Below, piece after piece: positions 1 to 9,221 of a DNA stretch of 53,278 bases. The first letter of the stretch is position 1; the number at the start of each line of letters is the position of its first letter. The notes beneath the pieces are model-generated. The model searched no databases, had not been told where the DNA came from, and saw only the letters and a list, made by a program, of their open reading frames with translations. The stretch lies in the NCBI GenBank assembly GCA_019510195.1, contig JAEKKW010000062.1, forward strand, positions 1 through 53,278, in the 5' to 3' direction. The stretch is from Lysobacterales bacterium (GTDB lineage Bacteria > Pseudomonadota > Gammaproteobacteria > Xanthomonadales > Xanthomonadaceae). The position numbers and the translations under genes are program-made.

Positions 1-3000
1 GATCACGAAGGCTTCATCTGGGCGGGAACGCCGGATGGACTCGTCCGATACGACGGCAATGGCATCCGCATCTGGCGTCCCGGGGGAGATGCCGGCAAAG
101 GCTTGCCGAGCGGTGACATCACGCACCTCCATGTGGATGGGCGCGATCGCCTGTGGGTGGCGATGAACGACGCCGGCGTGGCGATGCTGGACGCAGAGCG
201 CAAGATCATCAAGCGTTTCGACGAATCCACGCCGAACTTCAGGAGCAAGAATTTCCTGTTCATCACCGATGCCGGCGACGATGTCTGGCTGGGCACCCTG
301 GGCGATGGCCTGTACCGCATCGATGCCGCGAATCACGTGCATGCCTGGCGCAACGACGAACACGATCCCGCCAGCCTGCCGGCCGATATCGTGCCTGCGC
401 TGGCGCCCTCGTCCGACGGCAGCCTGTGGGTGGGCACCACTGCCGGCCTGGTCCGCATGCGCGGCGGGCGTTTCGAACGCGTTCCGCTGCCGGGCCCGGC
501 GCCGGATCCGATCATCTACCACCTGCGCGCGACTGGTCGCGGCGTCTGGGTCGGTGCGGCCAGCGGGGTGTTCTACCTGGATGGCGATGGTCATTGGCAT
601 ACGCCATTCTGGAGCGACACGTTCAAGCGCCCCAATTCCGCGCTGCGCATCGTCCCGGATCGCGACGGTGAGTTGTGGATCGGCAGCCAGAAACGCCTGT
701 GGCATGTGGTGCCGGGACAGGCGCCGGCGACCATCGATCCCGAGGGTCGTCCGCTCGAACTCGTGGTCAACGGCGTGGTGGTCGGGCCGAACGGCGAAGT
801 GTGGGCGGGGGCGCCGCAGACCGGACTGGGCTACTTGCGTCCGGATTGGCGCAGCATCACCGAATTGCGTTACGGCAGTGGCGCACTCGATCTGGCGGGA
901 ATGATGTATCGCGCCATCGGCCTCGCAGGCGATGGCTCGGCATGGCTGGCGGGTGACGATGGCCACATCGAACGCGTGACTCGTGACGGCCGCCTCGAAC
1001 GCCTGCCGCCGCGGATCAGCCGGCAGCTGGCAGGCACCCATCCCTTCTCGATCCTGCCCGCGCGCGATGGCAGCCTGTGGATCGGGGAACGCAAGGGCCT
1101 GTATCGCATCGATCGCGCCGGCCGGATGCAAACGTGGTCCACGGATGCAAGCGCGGATGCACTGCTCGGCGAAATCGTGCACCGCCTGCACGAAGCGCCG
1201 GATGGCAGTGTCTGGTTGCTGACGAATGGCGGGGTGCAACACCGCGATGCACAAGGACATGTCCTGGGCACGATCGCAGTCGGCAACAACGAGCGTATAT
1301 CCGAACTGGTATTCGATGACGCCGGGATGCCGTGGGTGATCATCGGAAAGCAGGTGATGCGCGTTGATATCCATGCCAGCCGCTTCGATCCCGTCCCCGA
1401 ACTGCGCGGCGATGACGTCTATTCGCTGGGCTTCGATCGCAATGGACCGTGGCTGCATCGCCGCGGCGGCCTGGCGCATTACCATGCACAGGGAGATCGC
1501 TGGCAGCGCGATGCCTTCGTCGCCACTGCCCCTTCCGGATTGCCGCAGGTCGACAGTTCGGCCTTGATGGTCGATCCGCGCGGGCGCATCTGGCTGGCCA
1601 GCCGGCGTGGCCTGCTGCGCTGGGATCCGCAGACGCGCCAGTTGCACCACGCCGGCAGCGAGCACGGACTGCAGAACCAGGATTTCTTCTTCACCGGCAG
1701 CAGTGCGGCCATGGGCAAGGACGGCCGTCTCGTTGCATCGACACAGGGCGGCACCGTGGTGCTGGTCGATACCCTTGCCGACGATCCGCCACTGCACATG
1801 CCATTGCTGGCAGGCGCGACCATCGAGGCCCGTCGCAATGGCCAATGGACGGCGCTGGATTCCGCGGACGCGCGACTGGCGCCGGAAGATCGCGAAGTAC
1901 GCATCGCGATGCACCTGTTGGCCTACGAAAACCCCGAGGGCAATCATTACTGGACGCGACTCGACGGCATGGATCGTGACTGGGTCGACCAGGGCGCGAG
2001 CCCGGAGCGCATCTTCACCGGGCTGGCCGCGGGCGCACACCGGTTGCGCGTGCGGGCGCAGGACGCATTTGGCAACCCGGCGCGGGAACGCCAGTTGCGC
2101 TTCACGGTACTGGCGCCGTGGTGGTGGACGCCGTGGGCGAAACTGGCGTGGCTGGTATGCGCGCTCGTCCTGTTGGCGCTCGGCATGCGGGCGTGGCGCA
2201 AACGGCGGCTGCAGCAACGCCAGTTCCACGACGCCGAACAACGGCGTGCCATCGCCGAAGAAGCATCTTTGGCGAAGACCCGCTTCCTCGCCACGCTGGG
2301 ACACGAAATCCGCACGCCGATGACCGGCGTCCTCGGCATGTCGGAATTGCTGGAATCGACGTCGCTGGACGACCAGCAACGCGGCCAGGTGCGCACCATC
2401 CGTCGCGCCGGCGAACATCTGCTGAAACTGGTGGACGACGCACTCGACCTGGCGCGGATCGAGGCCGGGCGCATGGAACTCGTGAGCGCGCCTTTCGATG
2501 TCGGGGCGCTGGTGTCCGATGTCCGCGATTGGGCCGCGCCGAATGCCTTGCGCAAGGGACTGCTGTTCTCCGCCAGCGTGGATGACGAGGTTGCGCCGGC
2601 CTTGCGGGGTGACGTGGTTCGGGTGCGCCAGATCCTGCTCAACCTGATTGGCAACGCCATCAAGTTCACCGAACACGGCCGCATCGACATGCATGTCTCG
2701 CGCGGCGATGCGCAAGGCATCGTCGTCGAGGTGCGCGATACCGGTCCCGGCATGAACGCCGAACAGCAGGCACGGCTGTTCCGCCGTTTCGAGCAGGCGG
2801 AAGGCGCGCGTACCGCGGAACGCTACGGCGGCAGCGGGCTCGGCCTGGCGATCAGCCAGGAACTGGCCAGCGCGATGGGCGGCAGGATCACTGTCGACAG
2901 CACGCCGGGTGAAGGCACGTGTTTCCGCGTGGCCTTGCCGTTGCCGCAGGCCGATTCCGCGGGAGTCCCGCCGGAAACATCGATGTCCGCGCAACCCGCG

Positions 3001-3366
3001 ATCCACGGCAAGTTGCGCCTGCTGATGGTCGAGGACGATCTCACGATTGCCGAAGTGCTGGCCGGAATGTTGCTGGCGCAGGGGCATGATGTGGTGCACG
3101 CGCCGCACGGCCTGGCCGCACTGACCGAGGCCGCGAGCGACAGTTTCGACGCTGCCCTGCTCGACCTCGACCTGCCCGGCATGGACGGTTTCGATCTCGC
3201 CCGGACGCTGCGCGCGAACGGATTCGACGGCCGCCTGCTGGCGGTGACCGCGCGCGCCGATGCCGAGGCTGAAACGCTGGCGCGCGCCGCCGGCTTCGAC
3301 GGCTTCCTGCGCAAGCCGGTCACCCGCGACCTGCTGGCGCGGGCGCTGGATGCACTAATGCGTTGA
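1..3366 (+). CDS. Hybrid sensor histidine kinase with two-component propeller sensor (5' end outside window)
   Basis: The reading frame is open from base 1, so the N-terminus is missing. About a dozen propeller-type blades of the form (L/V)W(I/V)G...G(L/V)xR(I/M)D occupy the first ~600 residues (for example LWVGTTAGLVRM and LWIGERKGLYRID). A Y_Y_Y-like domain (YWTRLDGMDRDW) and one membrane segment near bases 2119-2190 follow. The kinase part has the phospho-acceptor His in HEIRTP at bases 2302-2304, then an HATPase (GSGLGLAIS). The protein ends in a receiver domain with acceptor Asp at 3163-3165 (LLDLDLPGMDG). By family knowledge the propeller lies outside the cytoplasmic membrane and senses a ligand, often a saccharide, and the signal passes by His-Asp phosphorelay. 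There is no DNA-binding domain, so a separate partner is expected. It converges with the next gene, overlapping 12 bp. The ligand is unknown. Confidence 0.93.
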   Translation, partial: DHEGFIWAGTPDGLVRYDGNGIRIWRPGGDAGKGLPSGDITHLHVDGRDRLWVAMNDAGVAMLDAERKIIKRFDESTPNFRSKNFLFITDAGDDVWLGTLGDGLYRIDAANHVHAWRNDEHDPASLPADIVPALAPSSDGSLWVGTTAGLVRMRGGRFERVPLPGPAPDPIIYHLRATGRGVWVGAASGVFYLDGDGHWHTPFWSDTFKRPNSALRIVPDRDGELWIGSQKRLWHVVPGQAPATIDPEGRPLELVVNGVVVGPNGEVWAGAPQTGLGYLRPDWRSITELRYGSGALDLAGMMYRAIGLAGDGSAWLAGDDGHIERVTRDGRLERLPPRISRQLAGTHPFSILPARDGSLWIGERKGLYRIDRAGRMQTWSTDASADALLGEIVHRLHEAPDGSVWLLTNGGVQHRDAQGHVLGTIAVGNNERISELVFDDAGMPWVIIGKQVMRVDIHASRFDPVPELRGDDVYSLGFDRNGPWLHRRGGLAHYHAQGDRWQRDAFVATAPSGLPQVDSSALMVDPRGRIWLASRRGLLRWDPQTRQLHHAGSEHGLQNQDFFFTGSSAAMGKDGRLVASTQGGTVVLVDTLADDPPLHMPLLAGATIEARRNGQWTALDSADARLAPEDREVRIAMHLLAYENPEGNHYWTRLDGMDRDWVDQGASPERIFTGLAAGAHRLRVRAQDAFGNPARERQLRFTVLAPWWWTPWAKLAWLVCALVLLALGMRAWRKRRLQQRQFHDAEQRRAIAEEASLAKTRFLATLGHEIRTPMTGVLGMSELLESTSLDDQQRGQVRTIRRAGEHLLKLVDDALDLARIEAGRMELVSAPFDVGALVSDVRDWAAPNALRKGLLFSASVDDEVAPALRGDVVRVRQILLNLIGNAIKFTEHGRIDMHVSRGDAQGIVVEVRDTGPGMNAEQQARLFRRFEQAEGARTAERYGGSGLGLAISQELASAMGGRITVDSTPGEGTCFRVALPLPQADSAGVPPETSMSAQPAIHGKLRLLMVEDDLTIAEVLAGMLLAQGHDVVHAPHGLAALTEAASDSFDAALLDLDLPGMDGFDLARTLRANGFDGRLLAVTARADAEAETLARAAGFDGFLRKPVTRDLLARALDALMR

Positions 3367-4407
3367 TCGTGCGCGATCGACGTCCTTGAGGAATTTGATC
3401 AACCCGGTCATGTAGATCGGCTGGTCGTCGTACATCGCCATGTGGCCGCTGTTCGGGCCTTCCAGATAGTGGCCGTGCGGCAGCTTCCGCGACATCATCT
3501 TCATGAAGGCGGGATCCATGGTGTCGTAACGGCCGGCGATCACCAGCGTGGGCACCGTGATCTTCGCGAGATCCCCTGTGCGGTCCCATTGTTCGAGGAT
3601 GCCACTGGCGCCCATTTCACTTGGGCCCTGCATCGGCACGTAGACCTTCCTGTTGAGGTGCGCGAACGAGCGCAGCACCGGTTCCGGCCATTCCGCCATC
3701 GGCTTGCGCAGCAGGTGCTGCTCGTAGTACGGCTGCAGCAGGGCTTCATAGCGTGGATCGTCGTACTTCTTCGCCGCTTCCAGCGCGAGGATTTCCTTCA
3801 GCGCCTTCTGGTCCATCCGCGGCATCAGCACGTCGTGTGCGTAACGGTTGTAGGCGGGGATGCTCGACATCATGTTGGAGATGACCAGGCCCTTGAGATT
3901 CTTCTGGTATTTCAGCGCGTATTCCATTGCCAGCAGACCGCCCCAGGAATGGCCGAGGAGGTAGAAATTGCTGGAATCGAGGCCAAGCGCCTTGCGCACC
4001 TGTTCCACTTCATCGACGTAATGACCGATGCTCAGGAACGGTGCCATGTTCTCTGGCTGGTCGCTGTAGGCGGAGCCGAGCTGGTCGTAGTAGTAGTACT
4101 CGATGCCGGCGCCGGGCAGCCAGGCATCCATGGCCTCGAAATATTCGTGGGTTGCGCCGGGGCCGCCGTGCAGCAGCAACAGCTTGATGCGCGGATTGTT
4201 GCCGACGCGCTTGGTCCAGACCCGGAAATCGCCGCTGGGCGTGTGGATCGGGATCATCCGCACGCCACCCGTCCAGGTGTCGCCGTGGCCAGCTGCATCG
4301 AAATAGTCCTGCGCGGCGTGTTTCGCGGAAGGTGGCGCGTCCTTCGCCAGTGCCATGCCCGGCACGGCCAGCAGCAGTGCCATCATCATCGACAGGAAAC
4401 GTGCCAT
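3355..4407 (-). CDS. Secreted proline iminopeptidase-family alpha/beta hydrolase (peptidase S33)
   Basis: This is a 350-residue protein. An N-terminal signal peptide ends near AMALAKDAP-type sequence (residues 1-22, hydrophobic MMMALLLAVPGMALA). The S33 hallmarks are the oxyanion-hole motif HGGPG at 80-84 and the nucleophile elbow GHSWGG at 152-157, with Ser154 as nucleophile. The remaining triad members are likely the Asp in GRYDTMDP and the His in NSGHMAM near the C-terminus. The family releases N-terminal proline or other residues from small peptides; some members act on amino-acid amides or lactones. The ATG at 4407 was chosen because the signal peptide begins there. It is the last gene of the aroK-aroB-hemE run, 58 bp after hemE. 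Exact substrate not determinable. Confidence 0.88.
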   Translation of the reverse strand: MARFLSMMMALLLAVPGMALAKDAPPSAKHAAQDYFDAAGHGDTWTGGVRMIPIHTPSGDFRVWTKRVGNNPRIKLLLLHGGPGATHEYFEAMDAWLPGAGIEYYYYDQLGSAYSDQPENMAPFLSIGHYVDEVEQVRKALGLDSSNFYLLGHSWGGLLAMEYALKYQKNLKGLVISNMMSSIPAYNRYAHDVLMPRMDQKALKEILALEAAKKYDDPRYEALLQPYYEQHLLRKPMAEWPEPVLRSFAHLNRKVYVPMQGPSEMGASGILEQWDRTGDLAKITVPTLVIAGRYDTMDPAFMKMMSRKLPHGHYLEGPNSGHMAMYDDQPIYMTGLIKFLKDVDRARSTH

Positions 4408-4465
4408 CGCCGGATCCTCGCAGTGGAATCCCGCGAGTCTCGCGCGCCGGCGCGGTCGCCGCAAC

Positions 4466-5548
4466 TCAGAGGTGGCGGTTGTGGCTGGCGGCGTGCACTT
4501 CGTCCACCAGCACGCGCACGTGTTCCGGATCCATGTCCGGCGCCATGCCGTGACCGAGGTTGAAGACGTGGCCTTCGCGCGAGCCGTTGTTGCCGCGGGC
4601 ATAGCTGTCGAGCGCGGCGCGCACTTCGCGACGGATGGTGTCGGGTGATGCGTACAGCGTCGCCGGGTCGAGGTTGCCCTGCAGCGCGACCTTGCCCTGG
4701 ATGCGCAGGCCGGCGCCGTGCAGCGTCGTCGTCCAGTCGACGCCGAGCGCTTCCGCGCCGCTGTCGGCGAGTTCCGACAGGTAGGGACCATTGCCCTTGC
4801 CGAACAGGATGAGGGGCGTGCGATCGGTGCCTTCGCCACGCTGCAGTTCGCCGGCGATGCGCTTGAGGTAACGCAGCGAGAATTCGCGATACATCGCCGG
4901 TGACAGCACGCCACCCCAGGTGTCGAATACCTGCAACACCTGTGCGCCGGCCGCGCGCTGTGCCGAGAGATAGGCGATCACCGCGTCGGTGACCACGCCG
5001 AGCAGGCGATGCAGCGATGCCGGATCGTTCAGCGCCATCGCCTTGATGCGACCGAAATCGCTGCCGCCGCGGCCTTCGATCATGTAGCAGGCGATGGTCC
5101 ACGGACTGCCGGAAAAACCGATCAGCGGAACCTTGTCCTGCAGTTCGCGGCGGATCAGGCGAACCGCGTCCATGACATAGCGCAGCTCGGTTTCCATGTC
5201 GGGCACGGCAAGACGGGCGATGTCTGCCTCGCTGCGAACCGGGCGTTCGAACTTCGGGCCTTCGCCTTCGACGAAATACAGGCCGAGACCCATCGCGTCG
5301 GGAATGGTGAGGATGTCGCTGAACAGGATCGCGGCGTCGATGTCGAACCGCTGCAGCGGTTGCAGCGTCACCTCGCAGGCGATCTCGGGATTCTTGGCCA
5401 TCGCCAGGAAGCTGCCGGCGCGCTGGCGGGTGGCGCGGTATTCCGGCAGGTAGCGACCGGCCTGGCGCATCAGCCACACCGGCGTGCAGTCCACCGGCTC
5501 GCGGCGCAGGGCACGCAGGAAACGATCGTTCTTGGGGGGTGCGTTCAT
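4466..5548 (-). CDS. hemE: Uroporphyrinogen decarboxylase
   Basis: HemE decarboxylates the four acetate side chains of uroporphyrinogen III to give coproporphyrinogen III, in the cytosolic branch of haem synthesis. The 360-residue length is normal. The family signature [14 protein letters not shown] is at residues 24-37, the conserved catalytic Asp region FSDILT at 76-81, and the second signature region IGFSGSPWT is in mid-protein. It sits 15 bp downstream of a small WGR-like gene and in the same direction as aroK and aroB. This gives the aroK-aroB-x-hemE order seen in related genomes. No unusual residues seen. Confidence 0.97.
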   Translation of the reverse strand: MNAPPKNDRFLRALRREPVDCTPVWLMRQAGRYLPEYRATRQRAGSFLAMAKNPEIACEVTLQPLQRFDIDAAILFSDILTIPDAMGLGLYFVEGEGPKFERPVRSEADIARLAVPDMETELRYVMDAVRLIRRELQDKVPLIGFSGSPWTIACYMIEGRGGSDFGRIKAMALNDPASLHRLLGVVTDAVIAYLSAQRAAGAQVLQVFDTWGGVLSPAMYREFSLRYLKRIAGELQRGEGTDRTPLILFGKGNGPYLSELADSGAEALGVDWTTTLHGAGLRIQGKVALQGNLDPATLYASPDTIRREVRAALDSYARGNNGSREGHVFNLGHGMAPDMDPEHVRVLVDEVHAASHNRHL

Positions 5549-5563
5549 TTCAATACCAAAGGT

Positions 5564-5818
5564 TTAGCGCGGACCATCGAAGCCGGAAGCGAACATCAAT
5601 TGGAAGCCCTTTTTCAGCTGGGCATCGCGTGCCTTTTCGATCGCGGCGAGGGCGGCGGCCTGGTCGGGGAATTGTTCGCGCCGCAGGGAACTGCGCAAGC
5701 CCTGCTGGCCGGTCTCGCGCACCAGCTCCCAGCCGCCGAAGAGATCGGGCTGGAGCATGAGCTGGACGAAGCGCGGTGCTTCGCGGCCGTCGGGCCGTTG
5801 TTGCAGCAGGAGACGCAT
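5564..5818 (-). CDS. Small WGR-domain-like protein
   Basis: An 84-residue protein lies between aroB (24 bp gap) and hemE (15 bp gap), co-directional with both. The pattern resembles a stand-alone WGR domain: a beta-rich start (APRFVQLMLQPDLFGGWELV), then a Gly-rich turn, then a helix with charged residues ending KKGFQLMF. That ending matches the K.KGY-type end of WGR domains. The literal Trp-Gly-Arg motif is not conserved, since the turn reads RETGQQG. WGR domains in larger proteins bind nucleic acid ends; whether this minimal version does so is not known. The reading frame, spacing and codon use all look real. The function is unassigned. Confidence 0.7.
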   Translation of the reverse strand: MRLLLQQRPDGREAPRFVQLMLQPDLFGGWELVRETGQQGLRSSLRREQFPDQAAALAAIEKARDAQLKKGFQLMFASGFDGPR

Positions 5819-5842
5819 GGGCGAATTGTACGGTGTCGCCGC

Positions 5843-6934
5843 TCAGCCTTCGCGCAACAGTTGCGTGACCGCGGCTTCGTCGACGCCGGCAACGATCCGG
5901 GCGCGACCAATGCCGTCCCAGAGGATGAAGCGCAAACCGTCGGCGGCGGCCTTCTTGTCCAGGCGCATGCGCGCGAGCAGGGCATCGGCATCGAGGCCGG
6001 CGGGAATGCGCACCGGCAGGCCAAGGCGTTCGAGCAGGGCGGCCAGGCGCGTGGCGTCTTCCGGCGTCGCCATCCCGAGTCGTGCGGAGAGCCGTGCCGC
6101 CAGCACCATGCCGACCGCCACCGCTTCGCCGTGGTTGAGGCCGGTACCGTAACCCTGTTCCGCCTCGATGGCATGGGCGAAGGTGTGGCCGAAGTTGAGC
6201 AGGGCGCGCTCGCCGTGTTCCAGCGGATCACGCTCGGTGATCGCCGCCTTGTGCGCGCACGAACGCGCGATGGCCGCGGACAGTGCCGTCGCATCCATCG
6301 CCAGCAGGGCATCGGCGTGCACGTCCAGCCAATCGATGAAATCGCCATCGACGATCGCGCCGTACTTCACCACTTCGGCCAGGCCGGCGCGCAGTTCGCG
6401 CGGTGGCAACGTGCGCAATGTCGTGGTGTCGATGACGACCGCGCGCGGTGGATGGAAGGCGCCGACGAGGTTCTTGCCCTGCGGGATGTCGATGGCGGTC
6501 TTGCCGCCGACCGAGGAATCGACCATCGCCAGCAGCGAGGTCGGCAGCTGCACGCAATCGATGCCGCGCATCCAGCAGGCCGCGGCGAATCCGGCCATGT
6601 CGCCGATCACGCCACCGCCGAGCGCATACATGCAGGCATCCCGGGTGGCGCCCATCTCCGCAAGTGCCGAGATGACGCGGGTGAAGTTGTCGAAGGTTTT
6701 CGCGCTTTCGCCAGCAGGCAATACCAATGTCGCAAGTTGCGCGTCCGGACGCGATGCACGCAATGCGGCCATGACCGCCTCGCCATATGGCGGCGAGACA
6801 TGTTCGTCGCTGACGACCAGGGCATGGCGTCCACGCAGGTGTTCCGCCAGCAGGACGCCATCGTGCAGCAGGGCATCGCCGATGTGGATGGCATAGGGCG
6901 CAGGACCGCCGACCTCGACTTTGATGGCGCTCAT
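5843..6934 (-). CDS. aroB: 3-dehydroquinate synthase
   Basis: AroB converts DAHP to 3-dehydroquinate, step two of the shikimate pathway, using NAD and a divalent metal. The protein has 363 residues. It shows the NAD-binding motif [11 protein letters not shown], the phosphate/substrate motif [11 protein letters not shown], and the metal ligands in AEVVKYG (Glu), NFGHTFAHA (His) and [10 protein letters not shown] (His). Its start overlaps the stop of aroK by four bases (ATGA), so translation is probably coupled to aroK. The product feeds chorismate to the trp operon located about 9 kb away in this window. Confidence 0.97.
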   Translation of the reverse strand: MSAIKVEVGGPAPYAIHIGDALLHDGVLLAEHLRGRHALVVSDEHVSPPYGEAVMAALRASRPDAQLATLVLPAGESAKTFDNFTRVISALAEMGATRDACMYALGGGVIGDMAGFAAACWMRGIDCVQLPTSLLAMVDSSVGGKTAIDIPQGKNLVGAFHPPRAVVIDTTTLRTLPPRELRAGLAEVVKYGAIVDGDFIDWLDVHADALLAMDATALSAAIARSCAHKAAITERDPLEHGERALLNFGHTFAHAIEAEQGYGTGLNHGEAVAVGMVLAARLSARLGMATPEDATRLAALLERLGLPVRIPAGLDADALLARMRLDKKAAADGLRFILWDGIGRARIVAGVDEAAVTQLLREG

Positions 6935-7461
6935 GCCGCGGCCTCGCGTTGCTGCAATATCGCCATCAGCCGATCCACCACGTCATCGACGCCCATGCCG
7001 CTCGTGTCCACTTCGATGGCGGCCAGTTCCTTGTAAAGCGGCGTGCGGATCGCATCGAGTTCGACCAGTGTCGCCGCCGGATCGCCGCCATGCAGCAGCG
7101 GGCGTTGCGCGCGCTCGTCGCGCATGCGTTCCAGCCGCGTGGCCACATCGGCGCGCAGCCAGACCACGATCGCGTGGTCGCGCAGCAGCTCGCGGTTCGC
7201 CGGGGCCAGCACCACGCCGCCGCCGGTGGCGATCACGGCTGAATTGTTCGCGAGTACGTCGCGCAGGGTCGCGCTTTCGAGTTCGCGGAAACGCGCTTCT
7301 CCGCCGCCGGCAAAGATTGCCGCGATGGTCTGTCCGGCGCGCAGCTCCACCTCGGCATCGAGATCGAGGCAGGGTCGGCCCAGCTGTCGCGCCAGGGACG
7401 CGGAAACGCGGCTCTTGCCACTGCCCATGGGGCCGATGAGTGCGATCGGACGATGCTGCAT
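6931..7461 (-). CDS. aroK: Shikimate kinase
   Basis: AroK phosphorylates shikimate with ATP to shikimate 3-phosphate, in the cytosol. This is a 176-residue P-loop kinase with Walker A GPMGSGKS at residues 10-17, the shikimate-binding DLDAEVE region, and the ATGGGVV motif typical of the family. The lid region contains RPLL. It is the first gene of the minus-strand run aroK-aroB-WGR-hemE-peptidase and overlaps aroB by 4 bp. It diverges from the dodecin gene across a 106-bp gap that contains two tandem inverted repeats. Confidence 0.96.
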   Translation of the reverse strand: MQHRPIALIGPMGSGKSRVSASLARQLGRPCLDLDAEVELRAGQTIAAIFAGGGEARFRELESATLRDVLANNSAVIATGGGVVLAPANRELLRDHAIVVWLRADVATRLERMRDERAQRPLLHGGDPAATLVELDAIRTPLYKELAAIEVDTSGMGVDDVVDRLMAILQQREAAA

Positions 7462-7477
7462 GGCGACATGCTATCAG

Positions 7478-7510
7478 CCGGGGCGGCGGCCCCGGACGGC
7501 GACGCCGTCC
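7478..7510. repeat. Two back-to-back inverted repeats in the aroK-dodecin divergent gap
   Basis: The first repeat has arms CCGGGGC (7478-7484) and GCCCCGG (7489-7495), a perfect 7-bp stem with a 4-nt loop. The second has arms GGACGGC (7494-7500) and GCCGTCC (7504-7510), a perfect 7-bp stem with a 3-nt loop. The two share two bases, so they would be alternative or stacked structures. No T-run follows on either strand, so they do not look like simple intrinsic terminators. Possible roles are a regulatory site between the two start codons or a REP-like element. Confidence 0.5.
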
Positions 7511-7567
7511 TAACAATCCATGCACTACGTTCGGGTGCCGTTTCCTTCCATCCACCCGGAGTTCCGC

Positions 7568-7771
7568 ATGAGCATCGCCAAAGTCATCGAAATCAATTCC
7601 TCCTCCAAGAAAGGCATCGAGGATGCCGTCCAGTCCGGCCTGACCAAGACCGGCAAGACCGTCAAGAACATCCAGGGCGCGTGGGTGAACGAGATCAAGG
7701 TGGTGACCAAGCCGAACGGCGCAGTCACCGAATGGCGGGTCAACATGAAGGTGAGTTTCATCGTCGACTGA
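7568..7771 (+). CDS. Dodecin family flavin-binding protein
   Basis: A 67-residue protein with the dodecin pattern: an N-terminal strand ([13 protein letters not shown]), one helix ([13 protein letters not shown]), then two strands containing the Trp that stacks on flavin ([10 protein letters not shown]) and the terminal MKVSFIVD. Dodecins assemble as dodecamers that store or buffer flavin or CoA and protect against free flavin. The ATG at 7568 is preferred over an upstream ATG at 7520. GGAG at 7558-7561 lies six bases before it, and homologous proteins begin with this strand. It stands alone, followed 37 bp later by pdxH, another flavin (FMN) protein. Confidence 0.93.
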   Translation: MSIAKVIEINSSSKKGIEDAVQSGLTKTGKTVKNIQGAWVNEIKVVTKPNGAVTEWRVNMKVSFIVD

Positions 7772-7808
7772 ACGGGTTCCGGATGCGCGCGTGCGGCACA
7801 ATGGGGCC

Positions 7809-8405
7809 ATGAATGACCTCCACGCCGAAGCGCTCGCCACCTTCGATCGCCTGTTCGCCGAAGCCGGCGCGGCAGGCGAGCCGGATCCCACCGCGATGGC
7901 TGTCGCCACCACCGCACTCGACGGTCGTCCGTCGTTGCGGATGGTGTTGCTGAAGGCGCACGACGAGCGCGGGTTCGTCTTCTACACCCATCTCGACGGG
8001 CGCAAGGGCCTGGAACTGCAGGCCAATCCGCATGCGGCGCTGCTGTTCTTCTGGCCGCGGGTGCGCAATGCCGTGCAGGTGCGCATCGAGGGCACGGTCG
8101 AACTGGTGAGCGATGCCCAGGCCGATGCCTATTTCGCCAGCCGTCCGCGCGACAGCCAGATCGGCGCATGGGCGTCGCGACAGTCGCAACCGCTGACCGA
8201 TCGCGGCGAGTTCGAGCAACGCTTCGACCAGGCCCAGGCCGAATTCGAGGGGCGCGACGTGCCGCGCCCGCCGCGCTGGACCGGTTTCCGCGTGCGTCCC
8301 GAGCGTTTCGAATTCTGGTACGGCGCCGAATACCGCCTGCATCGCCGCGACGTCTACCTGGTCGATCGCAGCGGCGAGTGGCTTCGCGAGCAGCTGTATC
8401 CGTGA
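7809..8405 (+). CDS. pdxH: Pyridoxamine 5'-phosphate oxidase
   Basis: PdxH oxidises pyridoxine or pyridoxamine 5'-phosphate to pyridoxal 5'-phosphate with FMN and O2. The 198 residues carry the FMN-binding segment [19 protein letters not shown]. They also carry the conserved [15 protein letters not shown] region and the C-terminal RLHRRDVY...W...LYP substrate segment. The start was set at ATG 7809 rather than the in-frame GTG 7791, because the family begins close to this point. The ribosome-binding site is weak (GGGG just upstream). PLP made here is needed by several neighbours (TrpB, BioA, YggS). The next gene starts 18 bp downstream. Confidence 0.95.
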   Translation: MNDLHAEALATFDRLFAEAGAAGEPDPTAMAVATTALDGRPSLRMVLLKAHDERGFVFYTHLDGRKGLELQANPHAALLFFWPRVRNAVQVRIEGTVELVSDAQADAYFASRPRDSQIGAWASRQSQPLTDRGEFEQRFDQAQAEFEGRDVPRPPRWTGFRVRPERFEFWYGAEYRLHRRDVYLVDRSGEWLREQLYP

Positions 8406-8423
8406 GTCGTCGCGCGTGACGTC

Positions 8424-9221
8424 ATGATGATCGGGCCGCGTCGCATCGTCTGCCTCACCGAAGAACCGACCGAAGTGCTGTACGCGCTCGGCGCGGAGGA
8501 TCGCATCGTCGGCATCAGCGGCTTCACCGTGCGGCCGCCGCGGGCGCGCAAGGAGAAACCCAAGGTCAGCGCCTTCACCAGCGCGAAGATCGGCGAGATC
8601 ATGAAGTTGCAGCCGGAGCTGGCGATCGGGTTTTCCGACATCCAGGCCGACATCGCCGCCGAACTGGTGCGGCGTGGCGTCGAGGTGTGGATCTCCAACC
8701 ACCGCAGCGTCGCCGGCATCCTCGACTACATCCGTCGCCTCGGCGCGCTGGTCGGCATGGCGACGCAGGCCAATGCATATGCGGATGGATTGCAGCGCGG
8801 CCTGGAGGTCATCGCCGGACAATCGGCAACGTTGCCGCAACGTCCGCGCGTGTATTTCGAGGAATGGGACGAACCGCCGATCAGCGGCATCCGCTGGGTG
8901 AGCGAGTTGATCGCGATCGCGGGTGGCGACGACATCTTCCCGGAACGCGCGGCGGAACCGTTGGCGAAGCAGCGCATCCTCGAGGATCCGCTGGAGGTGG
9001 CGCGGCGTGCGCCCGACATCATCCTCGGCAGCTGGTGCGGCAAACGCTTCCGGCCGGAGAAAGTGGCGGCGCGTCCTGGCTGGCAGGACATTCCCGCGGT
9101 GCGCGACGGCGAATTGCACGAGGTGAAGTCGCCGCGCATCCTGCAGCCGGGGCCGGCCGCACTCACCGATGGCGTGGCGGATATCGCCGCGATTATTCAG
9201 CGCTGGGCAGCGGCGCGCTGA
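8424..9221 (+). CDS. Cobalamin-binding-like (BtuF family) substrate-binding domain protein without signal peptide
   Basis: A 265-residue protein with the class III periplasmic-binding fold of BtuF/FhuD-type proteins: an N-terminal RIVCLTEEPTEVLYALG segment, a ligand-gate region with GISGFTVRPP, a long linker helix, and a C-terminal lobe ending GPAALTDGVADIAAI. BtuF proteins normally deliver vitamin B12 to BtuCD in the periplasm. Here the chain begins directly with the first strand: there is no signal peptide or lipobox, and no permease or ATPase gene is nearby. The start is ATG 8424 or 8427. It is either a cytosolic variant or a family member with a different ligand. The family is clear, the function is not. 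It abuts the convergent DUF4426 gene. Confidence 0.8.
   Translation: MMIGPRRIVCLTEEPTEVLYALGAEDRIVGISGFTVRPPRARKEKPKVSAFTSAKIGEIMKLQPELAIGFSDIQADIAAELVRRGVEVWISNHRSVAGILDYIRRLGALVGMATQANAYADGLQRGLEVIAGQSATLPQRPRVYFEEWDEPPISGIRWVSELIAIAGGDDIFPERAAEPLAKQRILEDPLEVARRAPDIILGSWCGKRFRPEKVAARPGWQDIPAVRDGELHEVKSPRILQPGPAALTDGVADIAAIIQRWAAAR

Noticed and set aside
5009-7036. 675-codon plus-strand open frame opposite hemE, the WGR-like gene and aroB
   Set aside because: It crosses three conserved minus-strand genes and their junctions, as expected of a mirror frame in GC-rich DNA.
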